From Rubrolithibacter danxiaensis (lineage in GTDB: Bacteria > Bacteroidota > Bacteroidia > Sphingobacteriales > Sphingobacteriaceae), in the NCBI RefSeq assembly GCF_047272945.1, contig NZ_JBKOPS010000002.1, positions 124,001-188,000 on the forward strand: DNA of 64,000 nt, read 5' to 3'. Positions 43,384 through 52,500 of this stretch are shown here, piece by piece; position 1 is the stretch's first letter; every line of letters starts with the position of its first letter. The notes under the pieces were generated by a model that was not told where the DNA came from, made no database searches, and worked only from the letters and a program-made list of their open reading frames with translations. A program made the position numbers and the translations under genes.

Positions 43384-44166
43384 TTATACGCCGTTATGGA
43401 AACGAGGTTTCCTTTTCTCTAAAAATGCCTCCACTCCTTCGGTAAAATCTTTGTGATCAAAGCATTTGCCAAATGCTGTTATTTCTGTTTCAAAACCCTG
43501 TGCATTAGCAGACGCGGCATTAATTGCCCGGATAGCATGTTTAACCGCATTAGGAGAATTTTTTAAAATCCGGTTTAGAAGTTCCTCTGCTGCTTCAACC
43601 AAATCTTCCAGGGGATGAATTGAATTAATTAATCCCACCCGTAGTCCTTCATCTGCGCTAATCATCTCACCGGTAAGAATCATCTCCATAGCTTTGCCCT
43701 TACCTATAAGTTCTGTTAACCTTTGTGTACCTCCGTAACCGGGAATCAGCCCAAGGCTTACTTCCGGCAATCCCATTTTAGCATTATCTGAGGCAATACG
43801 AAGATGTGATGCCAGAGCCAACTCTAAGCCGCCGCCTAAAGCAAAACCATTAATGGCTGCAATAAAGGGCTTAGGGCTGTTTGCAATCAGATTAAAAACG
43901 TGCTCCTGATTGTCTTTTGCCAGCTGATATCCTTCTTCAGAACTTAATCCTTTAAATTCTGCAATATCTGCGCCTGCAACAAATGCTTTTTTTCCGGCTC
44001 CTGTAACTATTATTCCTTTTACCGAATTATCCTTTAAAGCCATTATTATGGCACTATTAAGATCGGTTAAAGTTGCTTTATTTAAAGCGTTGAGCTTAGC
44101 TTCTCTGTTAATGGTGATTAAAAGAATTTGCTGCCTTTGCTCAAGTATTATATTCTGGTATTCCAT
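43384..44166 (-). CDS. Enoyl-CoA hydratase/isomerase family protein
   Basis: A 260-residue crotonase-fold enzyme. The oxyanion-hole motif is AFVAGADIAEFKG near residue 63 and the second is ALGGGLELALASHLRIAS near residue 108. Both catalytic Glu are present, in GGLELALA and LPEVSLGLIPGYGGTQRL, which supports true enoyl-CoA hydratase activity as in beta-oxidation or amino-acid breakdown. It lies 19 bases downstream of the B12-binding subunit gene, so the pair may take part in propionate or branched-chain acyl-CoA metabolism (inference). Confidence 0.88.
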   Translation of the reverse strand: MEYQNIILEQRQQILLITINREAKLNALNKATLTDLNSAIIMALKDNSVKGIIVTGAGKKAFVAGADIAEFKGLSSEEGYQLAKDNQEHVFNLIANSPKPFIAAINGFALGGGLELALASHLRIASDNAKMGLPEVSLGLIPGYGGTQRLTELIGKGKAMEMILTGEMISADEGLRVGLINSIHPLEDLVEAAEELLNRILKNSPNAVKHAIRAINAASANAQGFETEITAFGKCFDHKDFTEGVEAFLEKRKPRFHNGV

Positions 44167-44185
44167 ATATGAAACGCAATAAGTG

Positions 44186-44614
44186 TTAAAAAGGCCTGTT
44201 CTGCGTAACCCATCCGGTAATGTAATTTACTATATCGTTCGTATGAGTACCTGGAGGGAAAAGAGTTCCTACCCCTATTTTTCTCAGCTCTTCCATATCA
44301 GGTGCAGGAATAATTCCGCCTCCGGTGAGCAGGACATCGTTCATATTCCGGGCTTTCATTAATGCAATTATCTTCGGAAAGACAGTCATGTGTGCTCCTG
44401 AGAGAATAGATACGCCGATTGCATCAACATCTTCCTGCAGTGCTGTATTTACAACCATTTCAGGCGTTTGCCGCAAACCTGTGTAAATGACTTCCATTCC
44501 AGCGTCCCTCAATGAAGTAGCAATGATTTTAGCGCCGCGGTCATGACCATCAAGGCCCACTTTTGCTACTAAAACACGTAAAGGGCGGTTAAAAGCCTCA
44601 GACATTTTTTGCAT
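44186..44614 (-). CDS. Stand-alone cobalamin (B12)-binding domain protein
   Basis: A 142-residue protein equal to the C-terminal B12-binding domain of methylmalonyl-CoA mutase. The cobalamin lower-ligand motif DxHxxG is present as KVGLDGHDRGAKII near residue 19, with SGAHMTVFP and LLTGGGIIPAPD further on. In archaea and some bacteria the mutase is split and this is the small subunit. No catalytic subunit gene is in the window, so the mutase partner lies elsewhere or is different. The ATG at 44605 (MSEAFNRP) is an alternative start. Confidence 0.88.
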   Translation of the reverse strand: MQKMSEAFNRPLRVLVAKVGLDGHDRGAKIIATSLRDAGMEVIYTGLRQTPEMVVNTALQEDVDAIGVSILSGAHMTVFPKIIALMKARNMNDVLLTGGGIIPAPDMEELRKIGVGTLFPPGTHTNDIVNYITGWVTQNRPF

Positions 44615-44744
44615 TATTTATAAAGAAAATGGTTATGTATATTGATTAGTTTTAAAAAGGAAAAATAAAGGGCCGTTCTTTACAGAAATAATAAATTTCC
44701 TGTAATATATCAATAAATCAGGCTTTTCCTCGTGCTAATTTTAC

Positions 44745-44752
44745 TACTTTTG
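44745..44752 (+). promoter_or_regulatory. Likely -7 element of glnS
   Basis: TACTTTTG matches TAnnTTTG and lies 20 bases before the glnS ATG. No good TTG is at the -33 distance. Confidence 0.4.
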
Positions 44753-44772
44753 TAACCTTTTTAAAACTTTTT

Positions 44773-46443
44773 ATGAGCGAAGAAAGATCGTTGAATTTCC
44801 TGGAAGAGATTATAGAAGAAGATATACGCAACGGAGTTAATACGGGTAGAATTCATACCCGTTTTCCTCCTGAGCCGAACGGATACCTGCATATCGGCCA
44901 TGCAAAGTCCATTTGTTTAAATTTTGGCCTGGCAAAGAAATATAACGGAAAAACCAACCTTCGTTTTGATGATACAAATCCAGAAACGGAAGATACTGAA
45001 TATGTAGAAAGCATTAAAGAAGATGTACGGTGGCTGGGTTTCGAGTGGGAGAATGAATTATATGCGTCCAACTATTTCGACCAGTTGTATGAATTTGCCG
45101 TTCAGCTGATAAAAAATGGTCTGGCGTATGTAGATGATAGCACAGCGGAGGAAATTGCTGCTCAGAAAGGAACGCCAACTGAACCAGGCACTGCTTCTCC
45201 TTTCCGCGATCGTCCGGTAGAGGAAAACCTGCGCTTGTTTGAAGAAATGAAAGCAGGCAAGTATGTGGATGGAGAAAAGGTTTTACGAGCTAAAATAGAC
45301 CTTGCTTCTCCGAATATGCACCTCCGGGATCCGCTTATGTACCGTATCCGCCATGCTCATCATCACAGAACCGGTGATAAATGGTGCATTTACCCTATGT
45401 ATGATTTTGCGCATGGACAATCTGATTCTATCGAAAAAATAACTCATTCTTTTTGCACGCTCGAGTTTATTCCACACAGGCCTTTGTACGATTGGTTTAT
45501 AGAGAAATTAGCTATTTTCCCTTCTAAACAGTACGAGTTTGCACGGCTGAACCTGAATTATACTGTTACCAGTAAACGAAAGCTTCTGCAACTGGTAAAC
45601 GAAGGATTTGTAAGCGGATGGGACGATCCGCGAATGCCGACAATTAGCGGTTTGCGTCGTCGTGGCTATACCCCCGCTTCTATACGGGAATTTTGTGACC
45701 GTATCGGTGTTGCCAGGCGGGAAAATATCATTGATGTAAGCCTGCTGGAATTTTGTATTCGGGAAGATCTGAATAAAACTGCATGGCGGAGAATGGCCGT
45801 TCTTGATCCTGTTAAGTTAGTTATTTCTAATTATCCCCAAGGACAGAAAGAAATCCTTGAAGGCGAAAATAATCCGGAAGTTGAAGGGGGAGAAGGAAGC
45901 CGTCAGATTCCTTTTAGCCGAGAACTTTGGATAGAACGGGAAGATTTTATGGAGAACCCACCTAAGAAATTTTTCCGTTTGGGGGTTGGACTAAAGGTAC
46001 GGTTAAAACATGCCTACATTGTTGAATGTACCGGTTTTGTTAAAGACGAAAGCGGCAATATAACAGAGGTGCATGCAAATTATATTCCTGAATCAAAGTC
46101 AGGGCAGGATACTTCGGGCATTAACGTAAAAGGTACCATTCATTGGGTGAGCGTTCCTCATGCTCAAACAGCAGAAATTCGTTTATATGATCGGTTGTTC
46201 CGTGTAGAAGATCCGGGAAATGAAGTAGAAGATTTTACCGAACTTCTTAATCCCGAAAGTGCTCAGGTAATCCCGGCCGCTTTTGTAGAGCCGGATATGG
46301 TAAATGCCACCATGAGTAAAGGATACCAATTTATCAGAAAGGGATATTTTACCTTAGATAAAGACTCTACTGAAGGGCAACTTGTATTTAATCGTACAGT
46401 AACTTTAAAGGATGCCTGGGCTAAAGAGGTGAGAAAAGGATAG
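44773..46443 (+). CDS. glnS: Glutamine--tRNA ligase
   Basis: A class I synthetase of 556 residues charging tRNA-Gln. The HIGH motif is EPNGYLHIGHAKSICLNFG near residue 34 and the KMSKS motif is VTSKRKLLQLV near residue 270, both intact. The catalytic insert contains FTGLSGLRRRGYTPASIREFCDRIGV-type sequence, and the two C-terminal anticodon beta-barrels are present. It is followed by cysC; between the stop and the cysC ATG are 18 bases. Confidence 0.95.
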   Translation: MSEERSLNFLEEIIEEDIRNGVNTGRIHTRFPPEPNGYLHIGHAKSICLNFGLAKKYNGKTNLRFDDTNPETEDTEYVESIKEDVRWLGFEWENELYASNYFDQLYEFAVQLIKNGLAYVDDSTAEEIAAQKGTPTEPGTASPFRDRPVEENLRLFEEMKAGKYVDGEKVLRAKIDLASPNMHLRDPLMYRIRHAHHHRTGDKWCIYPMYDFAHGQSDSIEKITHSFCTLEFIPHRPLYDWFIEKLAIFPSKQYEFARLNLNYTVTSKRKLLQLVNEGFVSGWDDPRMPTISGLRRRGYTPASIREFCDRIGVARRENIIDVSLLEFCIREDLNKTAWRRMAVLDPVKLVISNYPQGQKEILEGENNPEVEGGEGSRQIPFSRELWIEREDFMENPPKKFFRLGVGLKVRLKHAYIVECTGFVKDESGNITEVHANYIPESKSGQDTSGINVKGTIHWVSVPHAQTAEIRLYDRLFRVEDPGNEVEDFTELLNPESAQVIPAAFVEPDMVNATMSKGYQFIRKGYFTLDKDSTEGQLVFNRTVTLKDAWAKEVRKG

Positions 46444-46461
46444 TTTTTGGCTACGTCTAAC

Positions 46462-47022
46462 ATGCTTATAATCCAATTCACGGGACTTTCGGGAGCAGGC
46501 AAAACAACACTTGCCTGCCAGGCAAAGAAAGATCTGGAATATGATAATATTTCACTTGAAATTATTGATGGCGATTTTTACCGGCAAACGAAGAATGAAG
46601 ACTTAGGATTTTCAAAAGAAGATCGTAAAGAGAATGTTAGACGGTTGGCTCTGGCTGCAACTTCTTTTGAAGGACGAAGATCTGCTGTAATTATTGCTGC
46701 TATTAATCCATATGAAGAAGTACGCAGGGAATTGAAAAAAAAGTATGCCGCGAAAACGATTTGGATTAACTGTCGTCTTGGAGATCTTTTGGTACGGGAT
46801 ACCAAAGGCCTCTATAGAAGGGCATACTTACCTGAAGGGCACCCTGAGAAGATATATAATCTGACAGGAGTTAACGATCCGTATGAAGTGCCTGAAACAC
46901 CTGATTTGATTCTCAATACTCACCAGGAGACCGTAGCTGAAAGCTTAAAAAAATTGTGTGATTTTATTAAAATGCATTGTTCTGACTCATTCGCTTCGTT
47001 TCCAGCTCCTGGTATAAGCTGA
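46462..47022 (+). CDS. cysC: Adenylyl-sulfate kinase (APS kinase)
   Basis: It phosphorylates adenylyl sulfate to PAPS, the donor for sulfotransferases. The protein has Walker A GLSGAGKTTLA near residue 8, APS-binding block DGDFYRQ, FSKEDRKENVRRLA and lid region KGLYRRAYLPEG. I begin at the ATG at 46462 because a TTG five codons upstream adds only unmatched residues. The usual family end is near LCDFIK; the last 16 residues (HCSDSFASFPAPGIS) are read antisense to the tail of a sulfotransferase remnant. No cysD or cysN is nearby, so it looks like a dedicated PAPS supplier for that now broken sulfotransferase. Confidence 0.88.
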   Translation: MLIIQFTGLSGAGKTTLACQAKKDLEYDNISLEIIDGDFYRQTKNEDLGFSKEDRKENVRRLALAATSFEGRRSAVIIAAINPYEEVRRELKKKYAAKTIWINCRLGDLLVRDTKGLYRRAYLPEGHPEKIYNLTGVNDPYEVPETPDLILNTHQETVAESLKKLCDFIKMHCSDSFASFPAPGIS

Positions 47023-47951
47023 AGCATTTATTCATCCAGGAAGGGATTTCTTGAAATATGGTTTCTTCAGAGAATTCCTGTTGAGGATATTTACCATGAA
47101 ATGAGATGCGCTCTTTCATATTCTTTTTTTCTGTTTCAGATAATTTTAATCGATTTTTTCAAGGATAGCTAAAATTCCCTCATTATAATTCATCAAGTGA
47201 CTAAATTTATCTGGTCTATGCACTTTCAGAAACTCCTCAAAATATTTTTCAATTACTTTAGCAGTATAGTCGTTAAAATCAGAAGTAGCAGTATCGCTTT
47301 TGTCAAATCCGAATATTTCAGGTTCCAGCAAGCCCGGTACGGCATGCATTCCCCTCTTTCTTTCCTCTGAATAAATAACTTGCTCTGGAGTGCGGTATAG
47401 CATTATGAAGGGAGTGTGAGGATACAACTTTCTAAGTTCCTTCAATAAAAAATATGCCAGCTATCTGTTTTGATAAACAAGTACTTTTCCTGCTCATACC
47501 GCTTTTGTCCATAAAACTTTAGTGCCGCCGTTAAAAAATCTGCAATTTCTGTTTGTCCATATTCGTTATCACTATAGCATAATCTTAACAATTCATCTAT
47601 AAAGGGCACTTCGGATAACACGATGCTCTGTTCTGTTAACGATAACAATTGAGACAAAAGTGTTGATCCGCAACGGGAAATATGAAAAATGATAGCGGAG
47701 GGTAAATTCTCTCCAGCGTTTTGCTCCACTGCGGAAATACTTCAAGTGAGCTTACACTGTTAAACTCTGCCGGGGGTAATACGAAGGGTTAAACATTTAG
47801 TGGCAGTTTCATCAAAAAATGGTTCAGAAAGCTTTTTATTCTGTACGTTCAGCCATTTGCATAAGATCCCATCCTTTTTTCTTATTATTTTTAAAGGAAC
47901 CCAATTTTCTAAGAAAGGGATATCAGGTGTACTGATTTGGTGGTTCTTCAC
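46967..47951 (-). pseudogene. Sulfotransferase family gene, broken by several frameshifts
   Basis: On minus, pieces in changing frames add up to one sulfotransferase. First comes an N-terminal part from 47951 (PFLENWVPLKI, EPFFDETATKCL). Then come VSSLEVFPQWSKTLE and the PAPS-binding P-loop IIFHISRCGSTLLSQLL near 47690. LKELRKLYPHTPFIMLYR follows, with the 3'-phosphate-binding region PEQVIYSEERK, and finally the C-terminal ERISFHGKYPQQEF and SLYQELE ending at 46967-46969. At least four frame changes are needed (near 47765, 47715, 47440 and 47150). The end overlaps the end of cysC by 56 bases, convergently. It would have used PAPS made by CysC. Confidence 0.8.
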
Positions 47952-47964
47952 ATCTTAAATGATA

Positions 47965-48395
47965 TTATTCGTTTAGTTGCTGCTCTAATGTTTCAGCCAG
48001 CGTGATAGCAGCCGGTGTATTTTGTGATTTTAATTCATCAATTATCAACGTATTTCTTCTTTATTTTGAACGATACCTAAAGACTCTTTTTCAGCTTTGT
48101 CAAATTGTGCTGCCAGCCATGTATTCACCTGACAATCTATAACCAGATGAATGCGATGCTGATTCCCCTTGTTTGCAACCCGGTGGGAAGATTGGCATTG
48201 ATGTAAATACATTCTCCTTCGTTCATTTCAACAATTCTATCGTTTAATTCAAAATTTTACAGCAGGATTTGTAAAGACCGGAATATGCAGGTGTGCTTCT
48301 CCATTTTCAAAGGATAAATCGTAGCCGCGATGCTTTTTAATAACGGAGCCGGCTTTAGCTGAAGCAGACGAACAGCGTATTGTTGATTTTGGCGG
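47965..48395 (-). pseudogene. Aspartyl/asparaginyl beta-hydroxylase remnant
   Basis: Minus-strand pieces in shifting frames read AVRLLQLK, then AGSVIKKHRGYDLSFENG and LHIPVFTNPAVKF, then ELNDRIVEMNEGECIYINANLP, then HRVANKGNQHRIHLVIDCQVNTWLA, and finally IIDELKSQNTPAAITLAETLEQ with a stop at 47965. This is the 2-oxoglutarate/Fe(II) fold of the Asp/Asn beta-hydroxylase family. At least four frameshifts are needed, the N-terminus is missing beyond about 48395, and the HxD iron ligand reads HRG instead of HRD. It is dead. It is followed by the sulfotransferase remnant, suggesting a former hydroxylation-sulfation pair. Confidence 0.75.
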
Positions 48396-48468
48396 TGGTA
48401 TATGTAAAATAAAGAGGTTTGTAACGATTGTAAGAGAGTAAGTAAAATTCTTATTGAAAGAGTAAAAG

Positions 48469-49379
48469 ATGAAAGTACTATATCTAAAAACTAAAAGTTT
48501 AAGAGTAACAATAATTCTTGCTGTTACTGTGCTTTTGATTAGCAATGAAGCTAAAGCACAGTTAAATCCAATTTAAAGCATTTATTATCAGAATCAATAC
48601 CTGGCAAATCCCGCTATGGCTGGATAGGAAGAAGGATTTCAACTGAACCTGGCTTTCAGGCAGCAGTGGAATCCTATTCAGGGGGCTCTCCAAACAAAGG
48701 TTCTCTCAGGCAGCTATGGATTTAATAAGGTAGGATTAGGGCTGAATGTATATAATCATGTATTCGGCTTATTAAAAAGGAACAGGGTGATGGCCACCTA
48801 TGCGTATCATCTGCCTGTTGGGGATGATAATCAAAAGATCAATTTCGGTTTATCTCTTGGATTTATGAATGAAAGGATAGATAATAGTGAACTTAACGGA
48901 GATCCTTCAGATGTTTATGTAGGCCGCTTTAATCAGAGAGAAACCTTTATAGATGGCGATTTTGGTGTAGCTTATGTGGGCAACAAACTCACGTTGCAGG
49001 GATCATTGCGAATATGAAAACCTTTTTCAAGAAAGATGCTAATGAAAATACAGTAGATCGTTCAACTTTTTTTAGTGCCATTAGTTATAAATTTTACAAT
49101 TCTCAATTGTTAAACGGATTAGGAGTAGAGCCAAAAGTTTGTTACAGAGGAGTTAAGGGACACAATAACCTAGTGGATGCAGTTGTTAATTTAACCTTTG
49201 CCCGTAATACCCTAAATGTTATGTCTATGTTTCATTCAACCCAAAATGTTAGTTGCGGAGTAGGAATAAAATATAAAGATCTATTGGCAATTAACGGAAT
49301 GTATACTACAGAAACTGCATCTATGCGTAGTTATACCAATGGTAATTTTGAAGTTAATTTACAACTAAATTTATTTTAG
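48469..49379 (+). pseudogene. PorP/SprF family outer-membrane protein gene, degraded
   Basis: From the ATG at 48469 the frame gives a signal peptide ending KAQ, then LNPI. In-frame stops TAA (48574-48576) and TAG (48625-48627) interrupt SIYYQNQYLANPAMAG and EEGFQLNLAFRQQWNPIQG, the PorP/SprF hallmark region. After a good stretch to LTLQGSLR, a one-base loss near 49011-49016 shifts the frame, and MKTFFKKDANEN continues to the end at 49379. Both stops are explained by C to T changes in CAA or CAG codons. PorP/SprF proteins work with type IX secretion and gliding adhesins. Confidence 0.85.
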
Positions 49380-49420
49380 TTCAGAATTCTTCCTATTCTA
49401 AGAATAGGTACTTAATAATA

Positions 49421-49452
49421 GACAGGCCGGATAATCCACATCCGACCTGTCT
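49421..49452 (+). terminator. Hairpin after the PorP/SprF remnant
   Basis: GACAGG-c-CGGAT (49421-49432) pairs with ATCCG-a-CCTGTC across a short loop, followed by TTATATAAT. A second perfect palindrome, CCTATTCT/AGAATAGG, lies just before it at 49392-49408. The rest of the 49380-49571 gap shows no gene. Confidence 0.65.
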
Positions 49453-49571
49453 TATATAATCCATTAAATATTCGTATTTCGTAACATAAATCCTTTAGAA
49501 AAGTATAAATGTTCAAACATATTTATCCCTGATCTACCTTATTTTCCGGGATTTATAATTAGAAAGGCTTT

Positions 49572-52500
49572 GTGGAAAAGAAACAATATCAATCTCAGTT
49601 CACTTCATTTTTAATCAAGATCGTCAGTATCAGTTTTCTTATTATTTCAATCATTTCAAACGGGTTTGCCCAGAATAATGAATTGAAATTCAAGCATCTC
49701 ACTACTGACGACGGCTTATCTCAAAACAGTGTGTCCTGTATATTAAAAGATAAATGGGGCTATCTGTGGTTCGGCACTCAGGAAGGATTAAATAAATACG
49801 ATGGCTATAAGTTTACTGTTTATCGCCATACCAGGAAAAATAAAAATTCACTTCCTGTAAATGATATTACCTGTTTAGAGCAAGATACAGCTGGAAACCT
49901 TTGGGTAGGTACGGCCGGCGGCGGACTAAGCTTTTATAACAGAAGCAGTAAGTTATTTAGTAATCTGGCGGTAAACCGAAAGCAAACAAGAGGCTTGAAC
50001 AGTAACTGGATAACAAGGGTGCTATTGGATAAAGACGCAAATGCTTTGTGGATTGCAACTGATAAGGGCCTTGGTAATTTAGATCTTAAAACCAGGAAAA
50101 TTGTAAATTATACAAGCAGTTCAAAAGACAGTTCAACCTTAAGCAGCAATAACGTTAACGCGATATTGCGTGACGCCCGTGGTAATATTTGGGTTGGAAC
50201 AGATAAAGGACTGGATTTATTTAATAAAAAAACCAAAAATTTTAAACGCTTTTATTGTAATGGTAAGGCTGTAACAGCCTTAATTCAGGATGCCAACGGC
50301 CAGTTATTTGCAGGAACAGATAAGGGTGGGATATATGTTTTCAACAAAGACACTTTTGAACACATTGCTGTAGGGAAAGGGCCGGAAACAATTGATAATA
50401 TAAAGATCACTGGTTTTGCAAAGGGAGGTAACAATGAAATTTGGATTGGAACTACCGAGTCGCTGGCGTTACTAAATACCAGAACAAATTCCTCTCATAT
50501 CTATACCGACAATAAACGCGAAGTTTACAGTTTAAATAACGATTATATTACTTCTCTTTTTCAAGACGGGCAGGGTATACTGTGGGTTGGTACCGCTTCT
50601 GGTGGCGTTAATAAGTACGACGGGAACCTGCCACTTTTCCCTCATTTGAAAAGCGATTTTTCCAATTCAAATTTCAATTCCATCAGAAGTTTTACAGAGG
50701 ATGAAAAAGGAAATTATTGGATAGGTACCGACGGCGGCCTTATGTATTACGATAAACAGTTAAATACGTTTAAGCATTATCAGCATAACAGCCTTAATAA
50801 AAATAGTTTATCAAGCAGTGATATTCTTACTGTACATAAGGGAAAAACCGGGCATTCAATCTGGATAGGAACTTATAAAGGTTTAGACAGGTTGGATCCC
50901 CAATCAGGAATATTTTACCATTTCAATAAAACCGGAGATTCAGAAGCTGTGTCCGGCAATGTGATATATGCCTTACTGGAAGACAGGAAAAATAACCTGT
51001 GGATTGGGACCGATAAGGGCCTTGAAGTTTATAACATTCCATCAGGAAAGTTTACAAAGTATAAACATGACCCTTCAAATTCAAATACAATTGCTGAAAA
51101 CGATATTCAAACTCTCGCTGAAGATAAAAATGGAAATATCTGGATTGGATATTACTCGAAAGGAATTAGTGTTTTAAATGTATCCACAAAAAAGTTTACT
51201 CACTATAATACCGCTAATAGCAACATAAGCAGTGATAACATTACTTCTATAGTTTCGGATACAAATAACAATATCTACATCGGAACCATATACGAAGGCT
51301 TTAATATTTTTTCAGACAGAACTAAAAAAATAACAAATTATTCTCAAGACGAAGGGTTAATAAATAATGTTATCAACTATTTAACTATTGATGACAAAGG
51401 TTTTGTTTGGATAAGCACTAACCAGGGGGTTACCCGTTTTGATGCCAAAAACAAAAAATTCAGGAATTACAACGTTAGCAACGGACTTCAAAGTTTAGAG
51501 TTTAATGTTGGGGCAGGTTTAAAAAACAGCGATGGCAAAATTCTGCTTGGAGGGGTTAATGGCTTTAATATTATTGATCCTGAGAATCTTGCAGAAAATA
51601 AAAATATCCCGCAGGTTGTATTAACAGATTTTCTTCTGTTTAATAAGTCACAAATTCCGGGAGCCAAAGGATCGCCTTTAAGAAAGAACATATCCAGGAC
51701 TAAAGAAATTACACTTCGGTATGATCAATCAGTTTTCACCCTTGCATTTGCAGCACTTGATTTTACGTCGCCTTCTCATAATCAATATGCCTATAAACTG
51801 GAAGGGTTTGATAAGGGCTGGAATTATGTAAATTCTGTCCGTACAGCTTCTTATACCAATCTTGACCCCGGAAAATATATCTTTAAGGTTAAAGCCGCTA
51901 ATAATGATGGCGTATGGAATGAAAAAGGGATATCGATTACCATTATTATTCAGCCTCCGTTTTGGCTTACCTGGTGGTTCAAAATCCTGGCTGCTGTAAT
52001 TATAGCAGGAGGTACTGCAGGCTTTTATTTTTATCGTGTAAACAAAATCATTGCACAAAAAGCCGAGCTTGAACAACAGGTGCAGGAGCGCACGAGTGAA
52101 ATTGTTCAACAAGCAGAAGAGCTTCAGAAGAAATCAGAAGATCTGCAATTTGCGAACGAAGAATTGCAGGCAATGGCTGAAGAGCTGCGGGTACAATCAG
52201 AAGAGTTACAGGTGCAAACTGAAACGCTACAGGTTCTGAACACCGAACTTGAAGCTGAACGTGAAAAAGCCGAAGAAGCAAATAAAGCAAAAAGTGCTTT
52301 TCTTGCCACCATGAGCCATGAGATCAGAACACCGATGAACGGCGTTATCGGTATGGCTTCTTTACTTGCAGAAACGTCATTGGATACCGAGCAGCTGGAT
52401 TATGTAAAAACTATCCGTACCAGTGGAGACGCGTTGCTCGCCGTGATAAATGATATTCTTGATTTCTCTAAAATTGAATCCGGTCACATGGAAGTCGACC

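Noticed and set aside
48396..48545. N-terminal part of a minus-strand frame at 48249-48545
   Set aside because: Its first half is antisense to the PorP/SprF signal peptide; only the part below about 48395 matches the beta-hydroxylase.
50000..51500. Possible tandem DNA repeat
   Set aside because: The recurrence is at protein level (propeller units with IWIGT-type motifs); the DNA copies have diverged and are ordinary coding sequence.
52048..52312. Minus-strand Ser/Cys-rich frames
   Set aside because: They are the antisense of the EELQ heptad coiled coil of the hybrid kinase; composition is explained by that repeat.
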